The notes under the pieces are model-generated. The model was not told the DNA's origin. It saw only the letters and a list, made by a program, of their open reading frames with translations, and searched no databases. From Acridotheres tristis (taxonomy: Eukaryota; Chordata; Aves; Passeriformes; Sturnidae): 64,000 nt of DNA. The stretch is from NCBI GenBank assembly GCA_037013685.1, contig CM072892.1, positions 21,891,501 through 21,955,500 on the forward strand. The letters run 5' to 3'. Shown here in pieces: positions 37,587-48,610 of the stretch (its first letter is position 1; each line of letters opens with the position of its first letter). Both the position numbers and the translations under genes were made by a program.

Positions 37587-38229
37587 CATCACCAAGTGTT
37601 TCATTTAATTATGACCTATGAGATGGCAGCTGGTCACCATCAAGGGGACAGTTTGGCAGCACTCATCAGTGCAAAAGGCAGGGATAACATTAATCTCGAC
37701 TTCGTTGCAGGTGCCCATGTTAGAGTTTGGAAGAAGACTACTGAGATTATACTTCAAAAATGTGTATTTGGTGTAAGAAAGCTGTAGTGCACTCAGCTCA
37801 ATCTGTTTGCCTTTGGATGTTGAAAACATTTGATTGTGGAGCGAAGCAAACATTGAAATTCTGGACTTCAACCAGGACTTCACTTTTCATATGCAACTGT
37901 CTGTTTTCAGCATGTGATGGATCTCAATTTGCAAAAGCCAGAGTACTCACAGCCAGGTGAGGACTGAATTTGGAAACCTCTGATGACCTCCCAGCAGCAC
38001 CGAGTGAGGGCACACTCCTGCTCCGCTGTCTCCCCCGCCCCATCGCCACTGCCGCATACAGGTTGTGCTTTGCAAAACCTTGGCTATTATCAGTGGTGTT
38101 GGAAAAGTCTGCGTAACATCTGGAGCAAACGGTAGCTTCCTAGGAAAAAAAAAAAAATCATGGAAATTGTCCTGTTTGCATTTCTGGAGAACAGGGGGTG
38201 AAAATTTTTGTTTGAAACTACAAATTTCA
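37587..38229. other. Interval between LTR and ANGEL1 CpG island
   Basis: No coding feature is supported. Sequence becomes GC-richer toward 38.0 kb and contains a 13-bp A run near 38143. It is probably upstream flank of the ANGEL1 promoter. Confidence 0.5.
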
Positions 38230-38245
38230 GGGTGGCGGGGCCATA

Positions 38246-38470
38246 ATGCAGCCGTCACTCAGCGCAGGGTCACAGCACGGCTCTCGGGCCCCTCCGCAGG
38301 CCCTGAGTCCCGGCCGCGCTCCTGCCCTACACCGAGGCAGGCAGGGCCCCACCCCGGCTGGGGCCGTCCCACCACGGGCCGCGGTCTCCCGGGAGCAGGC
38401 GGCCCTGGAGCGGCGCTCGGGGAGGCGTAGGCCCGAGCCGGCTGCGAGACCCGGGAGCCCGCCGCGGTGA
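38246..38470 (+). promoter_or_regulatory. Possible upstream ORF in the ANGEL1 5' leader
   Basis: An ATG at 38246 opens a 74-codon frame that stops at 38470, about 110 bp before the ANGEL1 start. If transcription begins upstream of 38246 this frame could lower translation of the main protein. A strong splice-donor match (CGCG followed by GTGAGTGC) at 38467 overlaps its end and might define an alternative first exon. Both are inferred from sequence only. Confidence 0.3.
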
Positions 38471-38581
38471 GTGCCTGGGCACGCCGGGCTCCGACGAGCC
38501 AGCGCCGTGAGGCCGTAGCTGAGGCGGGGCCGGCGCGGCGGCGGGGCCGGGCTGGGGGCGGTGGAGGCCGGGCCGGGCGGC

Positions 38582-38645
38582 ATGATCGGCACCGTGCTCT
38601 GCTATGTGCTGCTGCCGGCGGCGCGGCTCCTCCAGGCCCTCCGAG
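38582..38645 (+). CDS. ANGEL1: ANGEL1 coding exon 1
   Basis: It encodes MIGTVLCYVLLPAARLLQAL plus one Arg and one base of the next codon. This matches the human N-terminus, which fixes the start. The donor is GAG/GTAACC, phase 1. The hydrophobic run resembles a signal anchor. Confidence 0.93.
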
Positions 38646-41600
38646 GTAACCCGGCCCTGGGCGGGCGGTGGGGCGGGCAGGGGGAGCTGGCGGGGGTGGC
38701 TCGGAGGAGCGGGGATGTCCCGTCGCCCCAGCCTGAGGGGGGTGCGGCCCGGCGGCCGGGGTCGGCCCGGCTGCCCCGGAGCTCCCCGAGGCCCTGGGCG
38801 GGTGGGGCCTGGGGCTCCTGGCCGGGCCGGGGCTGCTGGCCCCGGGCAGTGCGAGGAGCTGCGTGTTTGGAGGGAACAGCTGCCGGCTGTTGTGCTGCAG
38901 AGGCAGACTGCGCTTTGCGCAGGGACTCTAGCTCCTGCCCCCAGTCTGCTCTCCAGGCTTGGGGAGATGCTTGCAGATGGGCTGCTCAGATATCTATGAT
39001 CCCCCAAGGATCTGCGGGTGACTTCGTGGATGGACTTATGTTTTATGTGCATCGCTATTTCACTTAGTTTCCCTATCACAGTCCCTACTTACTGAGCTCA
39101 TGTAAAGCCACCCTCCAGCCTGAACCTGTCCCTGGGCCTGTAGCAGCTACTGGACTGGCACGCTGTCTTTTTTCATAGCGGAGCAGCAAGCTTACTCCTC
39201 TCAAATTCAGCTCCTACTGTGTATTTACAGGCTCTTGTAGGCACTTATCGTGCCTGGCCAGTGGCGTGTGCAAACATTACCTTGGTGTGCTGGTGTCTGT
39301 GACATTAATGAACTTAATTACAAACCGACAGAGAGAAGTATGGTTCCTAAAGCTCCTTTTCTGACACATACAGAAAACTTTGACACAAAAGATACAGTGA
39401 AACTATACATGGATCTTGATGACTCCTGTATGTTACTGCTGTGGCTGACTGACAGGGATGCAGAGAAAAAAAGTGATTTGTAATCAACAGAAGTTTCTCA
39501 TTAACAGTAGGGATGAGTGTCTGTGCAGAATTCATAGCAAAACATAAATGCCATCTTGTGTATAGATGCAAGTGAAAGGAGATGTCTTTTTCTACTTTAA
39601 CACAAAAATATTAGTATATTCAATGTTACATTAAAAGCGGTTTAAAGTGGTTTTATTTTTTTGCCATGTCAGTCATCAGGTGGTCTGTAATTCTTACCAG
39701 GACTTCTTCTGTGCATATACTCTCTCTAATAAGGCATATGTTGGGCCCTCTGTGGCTTTATTTTTCATCTCTTAGTTACAGAATGGTTTTTCTTCTACAA
39801 CACATTCGTGTGATATATTTTATTTTGTTAGCTGACCTGTATTTCTTAGTCAGTCCCTGGAAAGAAACTTGCTCCAAGTGATGATCTAGAAGACCGTGGC
39901 TTCTCAGTCCATGCATCTGATCAGCTAACCTTTAGAGACTGTGCCTTTACATATGTTGCTGAGAGCTGATAGTTTCCACAAGGCCTTTCAGCTTGGCTGT
40001 CTATAGTGCTGCCTGAGTTAGATTTGCATTCCCTAGATTTGATAAAGCCATTGCTATTGTATGCAATTTCAGTGACTTGGATTAGTGTAACTGAACTTGG
40101 ACTGTGGTTTAGCATTCTGGAGGAGGCAGGGAAAGTTATTTAGACTGTAACTGCTTTTTCTCAGAGAAGTAATTTGTTTGGGTTGCTATACTGAATGGGT
40201 GTATTGTACAGCAAATGCATTGGAATAAGAAAAGAATGAGTAAGAAAGCATTTCTTTTTTGTTTTTAAATGACAGATGCTTTCTCTGCCTGTCAAAAGAA
40301 TGTGCTTCTGGCAAAGAGCCCATCCACCCAGATAGAAGGTGTCTTTGCTGCAACCACAGGAAGATCAGTCCCAGAAGAGCAAGAAGCCCTTCTCCAGCAG
40401 TGGCTGGAGGAAGAAGTAGGGAATTTGCCAGCCAATGAGAGTGTTCCAGCAGCAAGGAAAGTATCAGTTACACTCACTAGTGCTTGGTTAGAAGGTTCAG
40501 AGCTATTGATGACCAGCCTCAGTGACCTGAATACATCTCCAGAAGTTGCCCAGTGTGCTGATCAGCAGCTCTCGGAGCTAAACACCTTGGCTTCTTCAGA
40601 ATTGCAAGATCATGCAGTGGCTGAACTGGCAAGATTACCAGCAGAGGAAACAGTGACTGTAGCAGGCAGTGCTCCTTGGGCAGCTGTGGTGCCACAGACA
40701 GATCACCAGACAGCTGGCTGTGATGGTATCAATGTGGAAGTGCTGAATGATGACCCAGCTGTGCTGGCCTGGAGTTTAGCATGCGATGCAGAGACAGTGC
40801 CACCAGTGCTCCCAGCCCAGCCCATTCAGGATGCGGTGCCATTTTATCCTGTCCCAACAGAGGTGCCCTACCATGGTCAGTGATGGCTCTGAATCTAATG
40901 TTTAGTTTGGGGTTGGCATTTGTAGTGAATGTGGTCAGGTTATTGTGTCTGGGCTTGCTGTCAGTAAGACATTGATTATTCCTGTGGAGTTGACAGGATC
41001 TGCTAGTGAAAACTGTGCAGGTGAGGTTTTGAAACTGTGAGGTTTTGCTGAGGAGGGGCTGGTCACAGCTAGTGGTTTCTGTGCTGTTAGACTATGGTCT
41101 GAATATCAATGCATGTTCCTTATTGTTCTCAAATGCTGTCTTTGTACTCTAAAAAGCACACAAAAAGTGTGGCTGGTGTTTCAGTATGCTTGACTCTGGT
41201 CATGTGTTATGCCGTCCCTACAGACAACTATCCAAAGATATCCAGAAGCAGCATCTGAAAACCAGAGTGGATGAGGGTTTGCTCAGAGGCTAGAGTGCCC
41301 TAGCTTAGGGAACGAGAATTTTCTGGGTCTCAGGAGAACCAAAGTATCAACAAGGTACCCAGTGTGGATGTAACTTTGCTTTTTGTCTCCTAATATAGAG
41401 ATCTTATGGAGAGATTGGGAGGATCTTTCTGTCCAGCCCTGTGTCTTAGAGCAGGTCTCAAAAAACACTTCTCTCTTTGAGTTTCGAGTCATGTCTTACA
41501 ACATCCTTGCCCAGGACCTGGTGGAGCAGGGCCTTGACCTCTATATACACTGTCATCCAGACATCCTGAGCTGGAGCTACCGCCTTCCAAACCTTTTGCA

Positions 41601-44600
41601 GGAGATCCAGCATTGGGATCCTGATGTAAGTATGACTGAGCTCTCTCTATATCAGTGTCACCAGAATTTGAATTCCTTGTTTGATCTAACGGTATTAAGA
41701 AAAGAAAAAGACGGGGGCAAGTCCTAGGAAGATACTACCTGCTTGGTAACTGGACACTGATTGCTCTGAGAGTGTTTGAGGACTTTCACAGACTGTGTTT
41801 TTGGTGTGTGTCTTGCTTTGATTGTCGAAACTAGTCATACTTTGATAGCAGGGCTTAATATCTATAAACAGCAGAAGTAGAGGAAGAAGGACCAGTTTTC
41901 TAAGGCAGCACAGGAGGGGACGCCTGCATAGAAGAGGACTCCATGAGTTTCTCTATTCTTTGAGTCCTCTTTGTGGGATGAAGGATCTTTTATCTCATCA
42001 CCGGAAAACCGAATGATATGCTGATGTGACCCAGAAAGTTAGTGCTTTTCATCTGAAAAGTACAGGACAGAATTGACATTTCTGTTTGTAGGGTTGGTAT
42101 GTGAGTGCGCTTTTCCACTTTCTTCTCCTTAACAAGGTAACTAGCAAATACTTGTGGAGCAAGTGACGTCTCTGCCTTCCTTCCAGGTTCTATGTCTCCA
42201 GGAAGTGCAAGAGAACCATTACTGGGAGCAACTGGAACCAACATTCAAGGAGATGGGTATGTCCTGCTTTTGTGGGTCTGTACATCCAGCTTATGGGACT
42301 GGCCAAGCAGTGCTTCCTGCTTAACATTTCCAAAGTACTCAGTTTCAAGAGACCTCTTCCTGTTTGCTAGGTGGCTGCTGGCCCTTCTGAACTGTCTGCC
42401 TAGACCTTTATCCTTTCTTTTGCAATTGATGCCTCTGAGTTGAAAGATCAGAGTAACAAAACAGAGGGCCCTAGAAGGACAAGAAGAGAGAAAATACCCC
42501 CAATGACTAATAATGAAGGGTGATTGGAACAGAATTGAGTATATTGCTGTACCCAAATGTAGTAGGAACCTTTTCTGTACAGACTTGCTGAGCCTGAGGT
42601 ACTGACTGGATAAACCTTTTAATAGGTGATGGTTTCTTTTCAGGCTTTGCGTGCTTCTATAAACGGAGGACTGGGACGAAGACGGATGGATGTGCAGTGT
42701 GCTATAAGCACAGCAGGTTCCAGCTGATCAGTCTCAGCCCTGTAGAATACTTTCGACCTGGCCTGGACATCCTCAATAGGGATAATGTGGGCTTGGTGCT
42801 GCTGCTACAGCCTGTGCTCCCAGAGGACCTAGGTCTGAAGGCAGTCAGTCCTTTGTGTGTGGCCAACACTCATGTGTTGTTCAATCCTCGTCGAGGAGAT
42901 ATCAAACTGGCCCAGGTGGCCTTGCTGCTAGCAGAGATTGACAAAATTGCAAGAACTACTGAAGGCAGCTACTATCCTGTTATTTTGTGTGGAGACCTGA
43001 ACTCTGTACCTGATTCTCCACTCTACAAATTCATCCGAAATGGTGAACTTTCCTACCATGGGATGCCAGCCTGGAAGGTAGTTTCCAGCCAGAATTGGGA
43101 TTGGATAGCTCTTTATTGTATGTTGCTAGACAAACGCATGGCTGCATTCTTTCTCTTGTGAGAAAATGGTCTTAATACTGGGTCTTCCCCAACGTCTCCA
43201 GCACTGCAGGGGAAAGAAGCAGACAAGTGTGTGTGTGTTGTTTCCACCACTGCTCTTTTGGTTTCTCTTGAGGCAGACTTGTGATAATAGGCCACTTAAT
43301 TTCAAGTATTTTTTCCTTTCCAATGGAGTTTTTATGCCTTGGTGACTGGAAGTGTAGGGAAATGCAACTCCACGAAGACTTACTGAAATTTTATATGGAC
43401 GTTTGTTCCAAAAGAAGTTTGACGTGGTTACTTAATGCTAGAGCCTCTTGTGATTATGCCTTACTGTGTCTCTGTGATCAAATATATGGTTGGTGTTCAA
43501 GCTAAATCATCACTTCATTAAGATGCCTGTAAAGTATCTTGCCAGGTGACTTTTAGCTAATTGTGTCTGTCCCCTGCAGTTTATTACACCTGTACCATAT
43601 TTTGAATAGCTTAGTTCAAGCCTTTCTATGAGAGCATTCTCCTGTCTGGCTCTTGGCAAGTGTATATATGTCCATTGTCTATGGCTTTCACATCTGCTCT
43701 GTGTCACTGATGGTTGTTCTCCTTGTCTGACCTTCTTGCAGGTGTCTGGTCAGGAAGACTTTTCCCAGCAATTGTATCCACGGAAACTGCTGGCCCCACT
43801 GTGGCCGAGCTCACTGGGTGTAACAGACAAGTGCCAGTATGTCACCCTGTGCCAGCCAAAGAAACTTGGTGAGCTCCAGTATAGACTGACAACATGAGTT
43901 TGCTGAGGATGGGCAGTTTGTGGACCTTGCTGTCTCTCTGAGTAGCTTGGGCATGTGCTGCATGAGGCACTTGACAAACATTCTCTACTTCATATATGAA
44001 TTAAATAAATTAAGATTAAATTAAATTAAATTTTTTCCAGAACCTATTGCTGTAGCCTCATTTCTTCCATTTTCTTTCTCTAGTCAGGAGCTGAATGCTC
44101 CTCTACCAGTAAAAATTAATCTATGCATCTCTTTCATATTCCCAGACTTACGTTTTTGTGCAGTTGTAAACTATGTTCAGCAGGCACAGCTTTCATCTAA
44201 AGGTGTTTGGGGTGTGGCTTTGGATAGTATTTGCAAACCACTTAAAGAAATCATTCCTAAGACCCATTACAATCATGCCTGTTCTCTGCATCTGTAGAAA
44301 GGATTAAAAAAAATGGAGTCCACACAAAATAGCTTTTGTGTAGAACTTGTATGGAGCCTGATCACCAGAAGTGTTTTTCTCAGCAGACATTTCCTGGGGT
44401 TGCACACGAACTGATCTGCTTGAAATTCCCTTGAATTTTTGATGTCTCGGAGAGGACATTCTTACTTTGTGCTGACAATGACGGTAGCATTTGAAGGACA
44501 GCAATGGCTGTGCTCATTCCTTTTACTTTTATACATCTATTCTGTTCTACATGTAGGTTATTAGGTAATTTCTATTCTCATGGTATCAGAGTGCTTGGAC

Positions 44601-47129
44601 ACAAAAGCCTCTCTCGAACAAAAGAGGTCTAAGAGGCCCAAAGGTCTAAAATACATGTAGGTGTTCCCTGGAGATGTGACTTTGCTGCAGTTCTTTCTTC
44701 TTTTAACTTGTACTTTTTTCTGCAGGGAGACGTGAATACAGCCGTGACTTCCTGCTGCAGTTCCGCTATTGCGATGTTGCTTGTGAACGACCACCACAGC
44801 TGGTCCTCTTGGAAGGTGTGACAGATGCTAAACCAGGTATTAATGGGAGACTTCCCAACTTGTCGCTCTCCTAGCTCAATGGAGCCTCTCCTCTGGAGGC
44901 AGACTGAGGGAGTTTGGACTGGAGAAGAGAAGACTTCACTGAGGCCTCATTGTGACCTTCCAGTACTTAAAGGGGGCTTATAAATAAAGAGGGAGAGTGA
45001 CTATTTACACAGGTGTATAGTGATGGGACAAGGCGAAATGGTTTTATACTTCCTAAAATTCTTTACATAGAAGGTAGTAAGGCATTGGGCCAGGTCCCAG
45101 AGAAGTTGTGGATGCCACATCCCTGGAAAATTTTCAAGGCCAGGTTGTATGAGGCCCTGGGCAGCCTGATATGGTGGGCGACATCCTTGCCCATGGGATG
45201 GAGGGATGGAGCTAGATGATCTTTAAGGTCCCTTCCAACCCAGGCTGTTCTATAACTATGATTCTATGATTTCAAGGAAAACATGAGGTGGAGGTAATGC
45301 TACAGCTTGTTTTTCTTTGGATATTTTCCTTTAAGATGTTCGTGACTGGAAGCTATGTGCTCTTCTTGGGCAAAAAGATTAATTTGGTTTCAGGAGAAGC
45401 TTCTCAGACTTGGGATGAGCAGTCTGTTCTGGGATCTGTGTAGGTCTGTCTGGAATCTCTTTGCTCCTTTGCAGACCGCCCTGCACACTGGCCCAAGCCT
45501 GCTGCCATGGTGAAAGACCCTGAGCCCCAGCCATTCATCCCAAGGTAACTTGGTGCACCTTCAATGGCCCCAGTCTTCAAACTCAGCTTTGTTTTCCTGA
45601 GCACTGAAAATCTGGCTGATGTAAGGACTGAGGTAAATGAGAGAGTGAAAGAGAGTAAGGAGGGCTATCTGGGAGACCTAGATCCACCCAGGATTGTCCC
45701 AGTAGCTGGGTGCTCTCTGTCAGCATTTTGTTGGTGAGATTGAGAACGAGGGGCATAGGCATATATAGGACTGGATATTGAAGACAAAGGAAATTCACAG
45801 TCTGTCTCGCTTTGATGTAAGTGGAGTGAATAGTTCTGAAAGATTTTATATGCTCATAAAGTAGGAGTAGTTTAGACGGTTGCATCAGCTTTCAGCTGTG
45901 ACTGCAGTACTGAAAAGGCATAATTCTCTTTCCTCCGTTGGTAAACAGTGCCTGTTTGTGTGCAGGTGTTCAGGTGTTATCCAGCATGGCCTCAACCTGA
46001 CCTCTGTCTACAGCCACTTCTTGCCACACAGGGGACGCCCGGAGGTCACAACGATGCCCATGGGGCTTGGAGCCACTGTTGATTACATTTTCTACTCAGC
46101 AGAGCCTGTGGAGAACAAGGCAGGTGAGTGCGGCAGTGCAGGGCTTGTCCTTGTGACATTGGAAGAGGACTCTGAGACAGGCCAGATGGGCAGTGCATTT
46201 CATTAAGCTGGTGGATCTACAGGATGTGTCTTTGAAATAATACACAAGGTGGAAGTCACATTTGCTCATGTACCATGAGAAGACACTGTTTAATTTGCTG
46301 TGAAAAAAATGAGGCCGCTTAGGTTCATGTTGACTTTTGAGGAAGCTAGAACAGAATAGATTATTTTCTTCTGTATAAATATCTTACTTGTGCTCCTGGT
46401 AACAGGCAGTGCTGGGTCCTGAGTGCAAGGCTTGGACTTCTGGTTTCTCTGAGACCACATGCTGTTCTTGGAAGGAGGTGACTCTAGTTCCCTTACAGTG
46501 GCACCTTCTCTCTGCTGCCGGAAACAGGAGTTCTGTTGATGAAAGACTGCATGTAAATGCACCCAGGAACTCTCTTGGAGCTGATTTGGGTCATGTCAGT
46601 TTGGGGAACATTCCTTGGGGTTAGGATAAAGAGATTAATTCCTCCTTGGGGGAGAATCTGAAGCTATTGCTAGGCCACAGTCCATGAAAGGAACTTCTCA
46701 TGTAAGCAACTACTTGGTGAATTTAGTGTATTCTTGCTTCCTATCCCTGCAAGTATATGAAACCATGAACAGCAGCATTGTAGGATGCTCACTGCTTTCA
46801 CATCTAGGCTCAAAGGTGCAGACTGTCTTCATTTATCAGGGGAAGAACAGTAAAGGATTGACAAGCATCCCTCTGTGAGTGTGTAGAGTTAATCTGTGGT
46901 GCCAGTCTTTGGCTGATGTTTCATTCCATTTTCTTTGTCAGGTCGCAGGCTGTACAAGGATGGAGCCCTGAAGCTGCTTGGCCGTCTTTCTCTTCTCTCT
47001 GAAGATGTCCTCTTGATGGCAAATGGCTTACCAAATCCTTTTTGCTCGTCTGATCATCTCTGCCTGCTGGCTAGCTTTGGTTTGGAGGTCTCCAGCCTCA
47101 GAGAGAGTTAGTGTTGGTTCCCTTTCCCT
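38582..47129 (+). CDS. ANGEL1: ANGEL1, angel homolog 1, CCR4-family EEP-domain protein (complete, 10 coding exons)
   Basis: The coding exons are 38582-38645, 40276-40875, 41399-41625, 42187-42256, 42644-43077, 43742-43868, 44726-44836, 45475-45544, 45966-46123 and 46942-47129. Together they give 2049 nt, a 682-residue protein with no internal stop, and all introns are GT-AG. The human protein has about 670 residues. Residues 3-20 form a hydrophobic N-terminal segment, residues 22-221 a variable acidic region, and about 250-670 the exonuclease/endonuclease/phosphatase domain. Expected catalytic residues are present: Glu303 (LQEVQE), His397 (NTH), Asp438 and Asn440 (GDLNS), and Asp658/His659 (SDH). 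A YxxxxL-phi eIF4E-binding motif is at 282-288. The family contains mRNA deadenylases, and the paralogue ANGEL2 removes 2',3'-cyclic phosphates from RNA. Human ANGEL1 binds eIF4E and associates with ER/Golgi membranes. The C-terminus runs about nine residues past the human end. Confidence 0.97.
40276..40875 (+). CDS. ANGEL1: ANGEL1 coding exon 2 (variable acidic region)
   Basis: The exon is 600 nt, with acceptor ATGACAG/ATGC and donor CATG/GTCAGT, phase 1 to 1. It begins with the conserved DAFSACQKNVLLAKS-type segment and contains the conserved LLQQW...E patch, then a fast-evolving Glu/Ala/Leu-rich region without a known fold. It ends at VPYH, just before the conserved EILWRDWED. Confidence 0.93.
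41399..41625 (+). CDS. ANGEL1: ANGEL1 coding exon 3 (start of EEP domain)
   Basis: Acceptor TATAG/AGATC, donor GAT/GTAAGT, phase 1 to 0. It carries the conserved MSYNILAQDL motif that opens the EEP domain, HCHPDILSW, and the YRLPNLL eIF4E-binding-like motif, ending at QHWDPD. Confidence 0.96.
42187..42256 (+). CDS. ANGEL1: ANGEL1 coding exon 4 (catalytic Glu)
   Basis: Acceptor TTCCAG/GTTC, donor ATGG/GTATGT, phase 0 to 1. It encodes VLCLQEVQE, whose first Glu is the magnesium-binding residue of the EEP fold, then HYWEQLEPTFKEM. Confidence 0.96.
42644..43077 (+). CDS. ANGEL1: ANGEL1 coding exon 5 (catalytic core)
   Basis: Acceptor TTTCAG/GCTT, donor AAG/GTAGTT, phase 1 to 0. It holds most of the catalytic core: CFYKRRTG, TDGCAVCYK, the NTH motif, NPRRGDIKLAQ, and GDLNSVPDSPLY, ending at GMPAWK. 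Conservation with human is high throughout. Confidence 0.96.
43742..43868 (+). CDS. ANGEL1: ANGEL1 coding exon 6
   Basis: Acceptor TTGCAG/GTGT, donor CTTG/GTGAGC, phase 0 to 1. It encodes VSGQEDFSQQLYPRKL, then LWPSSLGVTDKCQYVT, both recognisable against human ANGEL1. Confidence 0.95.
44726..44836 (+). CDS. ANGEL1: ANGEL1 coding exon 7
   Basis: Acceptor CTGCAG/GGAGA, donor CCAG/GTATTA, phase 1 to 1. It encodes the SRDFLLQFRYCDVAC segment and ends at LEGVTDAKP, matching the human VLMEGVTDTKP. Confidence 0.95.
44881..45270 (+). mobile_element. CR1 LINE 3' fragment inside ANGEL1 intron 7
   Basis: About 390 bp match the CR1 3' end in forward orientation. They include TTTGGACTGGAGAAGAGAAG, the GGTTTTA region, GAGAAGTTGTGGATGCCACA, and the diagnostic 3' UTR GATGATCTTTAAGGTCCCTT, ending in the tandem tail CTATGATTCTATGAT. 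It fills well over half of the 638-bp intron, in the gene's sense orientation, and leaves the splice sites intact. Confidence 0.92.
45475..45544 (+). CDS. ANGEL1: ANGEL1 coding exon 8
   Basis: Acceptor TTTGCAG/ACCG, donor CAAG/GTAACT, phase 1 to 2. It encodes a short Pro-rich, poorly conserved linker (RPAHWPKP onward) inside the EEP domain. The boundaries rest on phase continuity and splice consensus more than on similarity. Confidence 0.88.
45966..46123 (+). CDS. ANGEL1: ANGEL1 coding exon 9
   Basis: Acceptor GTGCAG/GTGT, donor GCAG/GTGAGT, phase 2 to 1. It encodes IQHGLNLTSVYSHFLPHRGR, then PEVTTMPMGLGATVDYIFYS, a strongly conserved part of the EEP domain. Confidence 0.95.
46942..47129 (+). 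CDS. ANGEL1: ANGEL1 coding exon 10 with stop codon
   Basis: Acceptor TTGTCAG/GTCG. It encodes LYKDGALKLLGRLSLLSE, then GLPNPFCSSDHLCLLASFGL with the catalytic Asp-His pair. Translation continues about nine residues beyond the human C-terminus to a TAA at 47127-47129. Confidence 0.94.
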
Positions 47130-48610
47130 AAAGAAAAGCTATTCTGAATACAGCAGTTGAGACTCTGGATTGCACAGCCTGCTTGCAAGAAAACCCTTTT
47201 CTTTGTCATGCCCTAAAAGTCCTTTTCTCACCTCACACCCTCACTAAAAGCAGCGATGGGAGAGTTGCATTGGTATTTTCTGCATCTCTGCAAACCTGAA
47301 CTCTGTTCCTAGTCGGCTGCCAGGTGTATTCAGGCATTAGCATTTCTTAAAGAGATCTTTGTTTCACTGCCTTGTTTAGCAGGTGTTTTTGTGCTGCAGG
47401 AACTAATGTAACTCCCACGTTTGTCCCTGTGTGAGATTTTCAAGGAGCTGGAAAAGAGGGGCAGTGCTTTCTGCTTTTGGTTAGTTTAATTGCTACCAAA
47501 GAGCATGGGATATATATGCCAATACTCTTTCACACCAAAACAATAGTTCTTTTAATTTCTCAGTAATAGTTCAGTACTTTCAGGGCTAGTTGTTGCTTTG
47601 CCTTTTAGATTGGATCTGCTAACTGCTTAGAAATGTCTTTTACTTAATGGTCTGTAAGGGCTGACTTGCTGACAGAAGGGTTTGTGTGGTGTAACAGTTT
47701 CTACAAGAAACTGCTTGCTGTGACTAATGGACCAGACAATGGGATTGCTAGGAATGGAGCCAGGGGTTCTACAGAGCCTCCCACAGCAGCTCTAGAACTG
47801 TAGCAAAAGACCAGAGGCCTTGGGGAAGGCTTCTTTCCTTACTAGCAGTCTCAGAATGGTACCTAATTTGTCATTTTTAGCAAAAATATTTAGGATGATC
47901 CCAGTGAATATCCTGCGGAAATAATTGTCCTGTAAGGCATGACAACCCCAGAAGGCTATAACTGTGGTTGTCCCAAAAGAGAGATGAAAATGGAAGGCAT
48001 GTGAGAGTCAGCAGAGCCATCAGATGGAAGAGCTGTTCTTGTCACTTGCCCTGTTCTTTTCTCTGTGCACTCCCTATTGCATTCAGCCTGTCAGGGGTCA
48101 ATAGCCAACCTGTAGCATTCATCCATCTCTTGCGCCAAACTGAAGGCCATGCTGCATCCTTCTTCTGGACCCAGCCATGTTTAGGTGTAGATAGAACCCT
48201 TAGGATCAACTGCTGTCTCTTGACATGGGTTGGGAGGAAGGGGAAGGCTATGTAACTTAGAGCTAGACTGCAGTCACTTGGATCCCAGAGTACCTCTGGT
48301 GTCCTATTGGTGTGCTTTTGTTAGCAGTGGCTTGGCCAGTACAAAAGCAGTCGAGCTGCTTTTGTAAATTCCCCAGTTCAGCCTGACATTTGGTGCTCAG
48401 TTTTTCCTTAAGAGATGAAACCAGTATTGGCAGAAACATTATCAATCTTCTGTTCACAAACAAGGCAGGAAATCCGGTCCCAGCTCAGATTTTTGCAGAA
48501 AGGTACAGGAGACTTGAAACTTTGTTTATTCTTCATGGTCTATATTGAGGGACTTTGATATTTTAAATGTTACTTTCTTTATTGAAAATAAAATTCTGCT
48601 AATCTAAGAA
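47130..48610 (+). other. ANGEL1: Probable ANGEL1 3' UTR (shortest form)
   Basis: Non-coding sequence follows the stop codon up to the first good poly(A) signal at 48587. No further exon of ANGEL1 is expected. The UTR may extend further if later signals are used. Confidence 0.55.
48587..48592 (+). terminator. ANGEL1: Candidate ANGEL1 poly(A) signal AATAAA
   Basis: It is a canonical hexamer about 1.46 kb after the stop. GU-rich sequence (CCTGTGACACCTTGTATTTC) lies about 30-60 bp downstream, as expected for a cleavage site near 48605-48615. Other plus-strand AATAAA hexamers occur at 50190 and 50945. Confidence 0.5.

Larger units (their letters stand above)
38230..38830 (+). promoter_or_regulatory. 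ANGEL1: CpG-island promoter of ANGEL1
   Basis: A dense CpG and GC-box cluster (GGCGGGGCC at 38234-38242, then repeated GGGGCCGG and GGGGCGG motifs at 38520-38580) surrounds the ANGEL1 start codon at 38582. No TATA box is visible, as expected for a broadly expressed gene with a CpG-island promoter. The exact transcription start cannot be placed. The island continues into intron 1. Confidence 0.8.

Noticed and set aside
38327..39079. 250-codon minus-strand open frame across the ANGEL1 CpG island
   Set aside because: GC-rich DNA lacks stops. The product is Pro/Arg/Ala low complexity, antisense to ANGEL1 exon 1, with no family resemblance.
43281..43505. 74-codon plus-strand frame in ANGEL1 intron 5
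   Set aside because: Lies wholly between exons 5 and 6, which join cleanly in phase, and has no counterpart in human ANGEL1.
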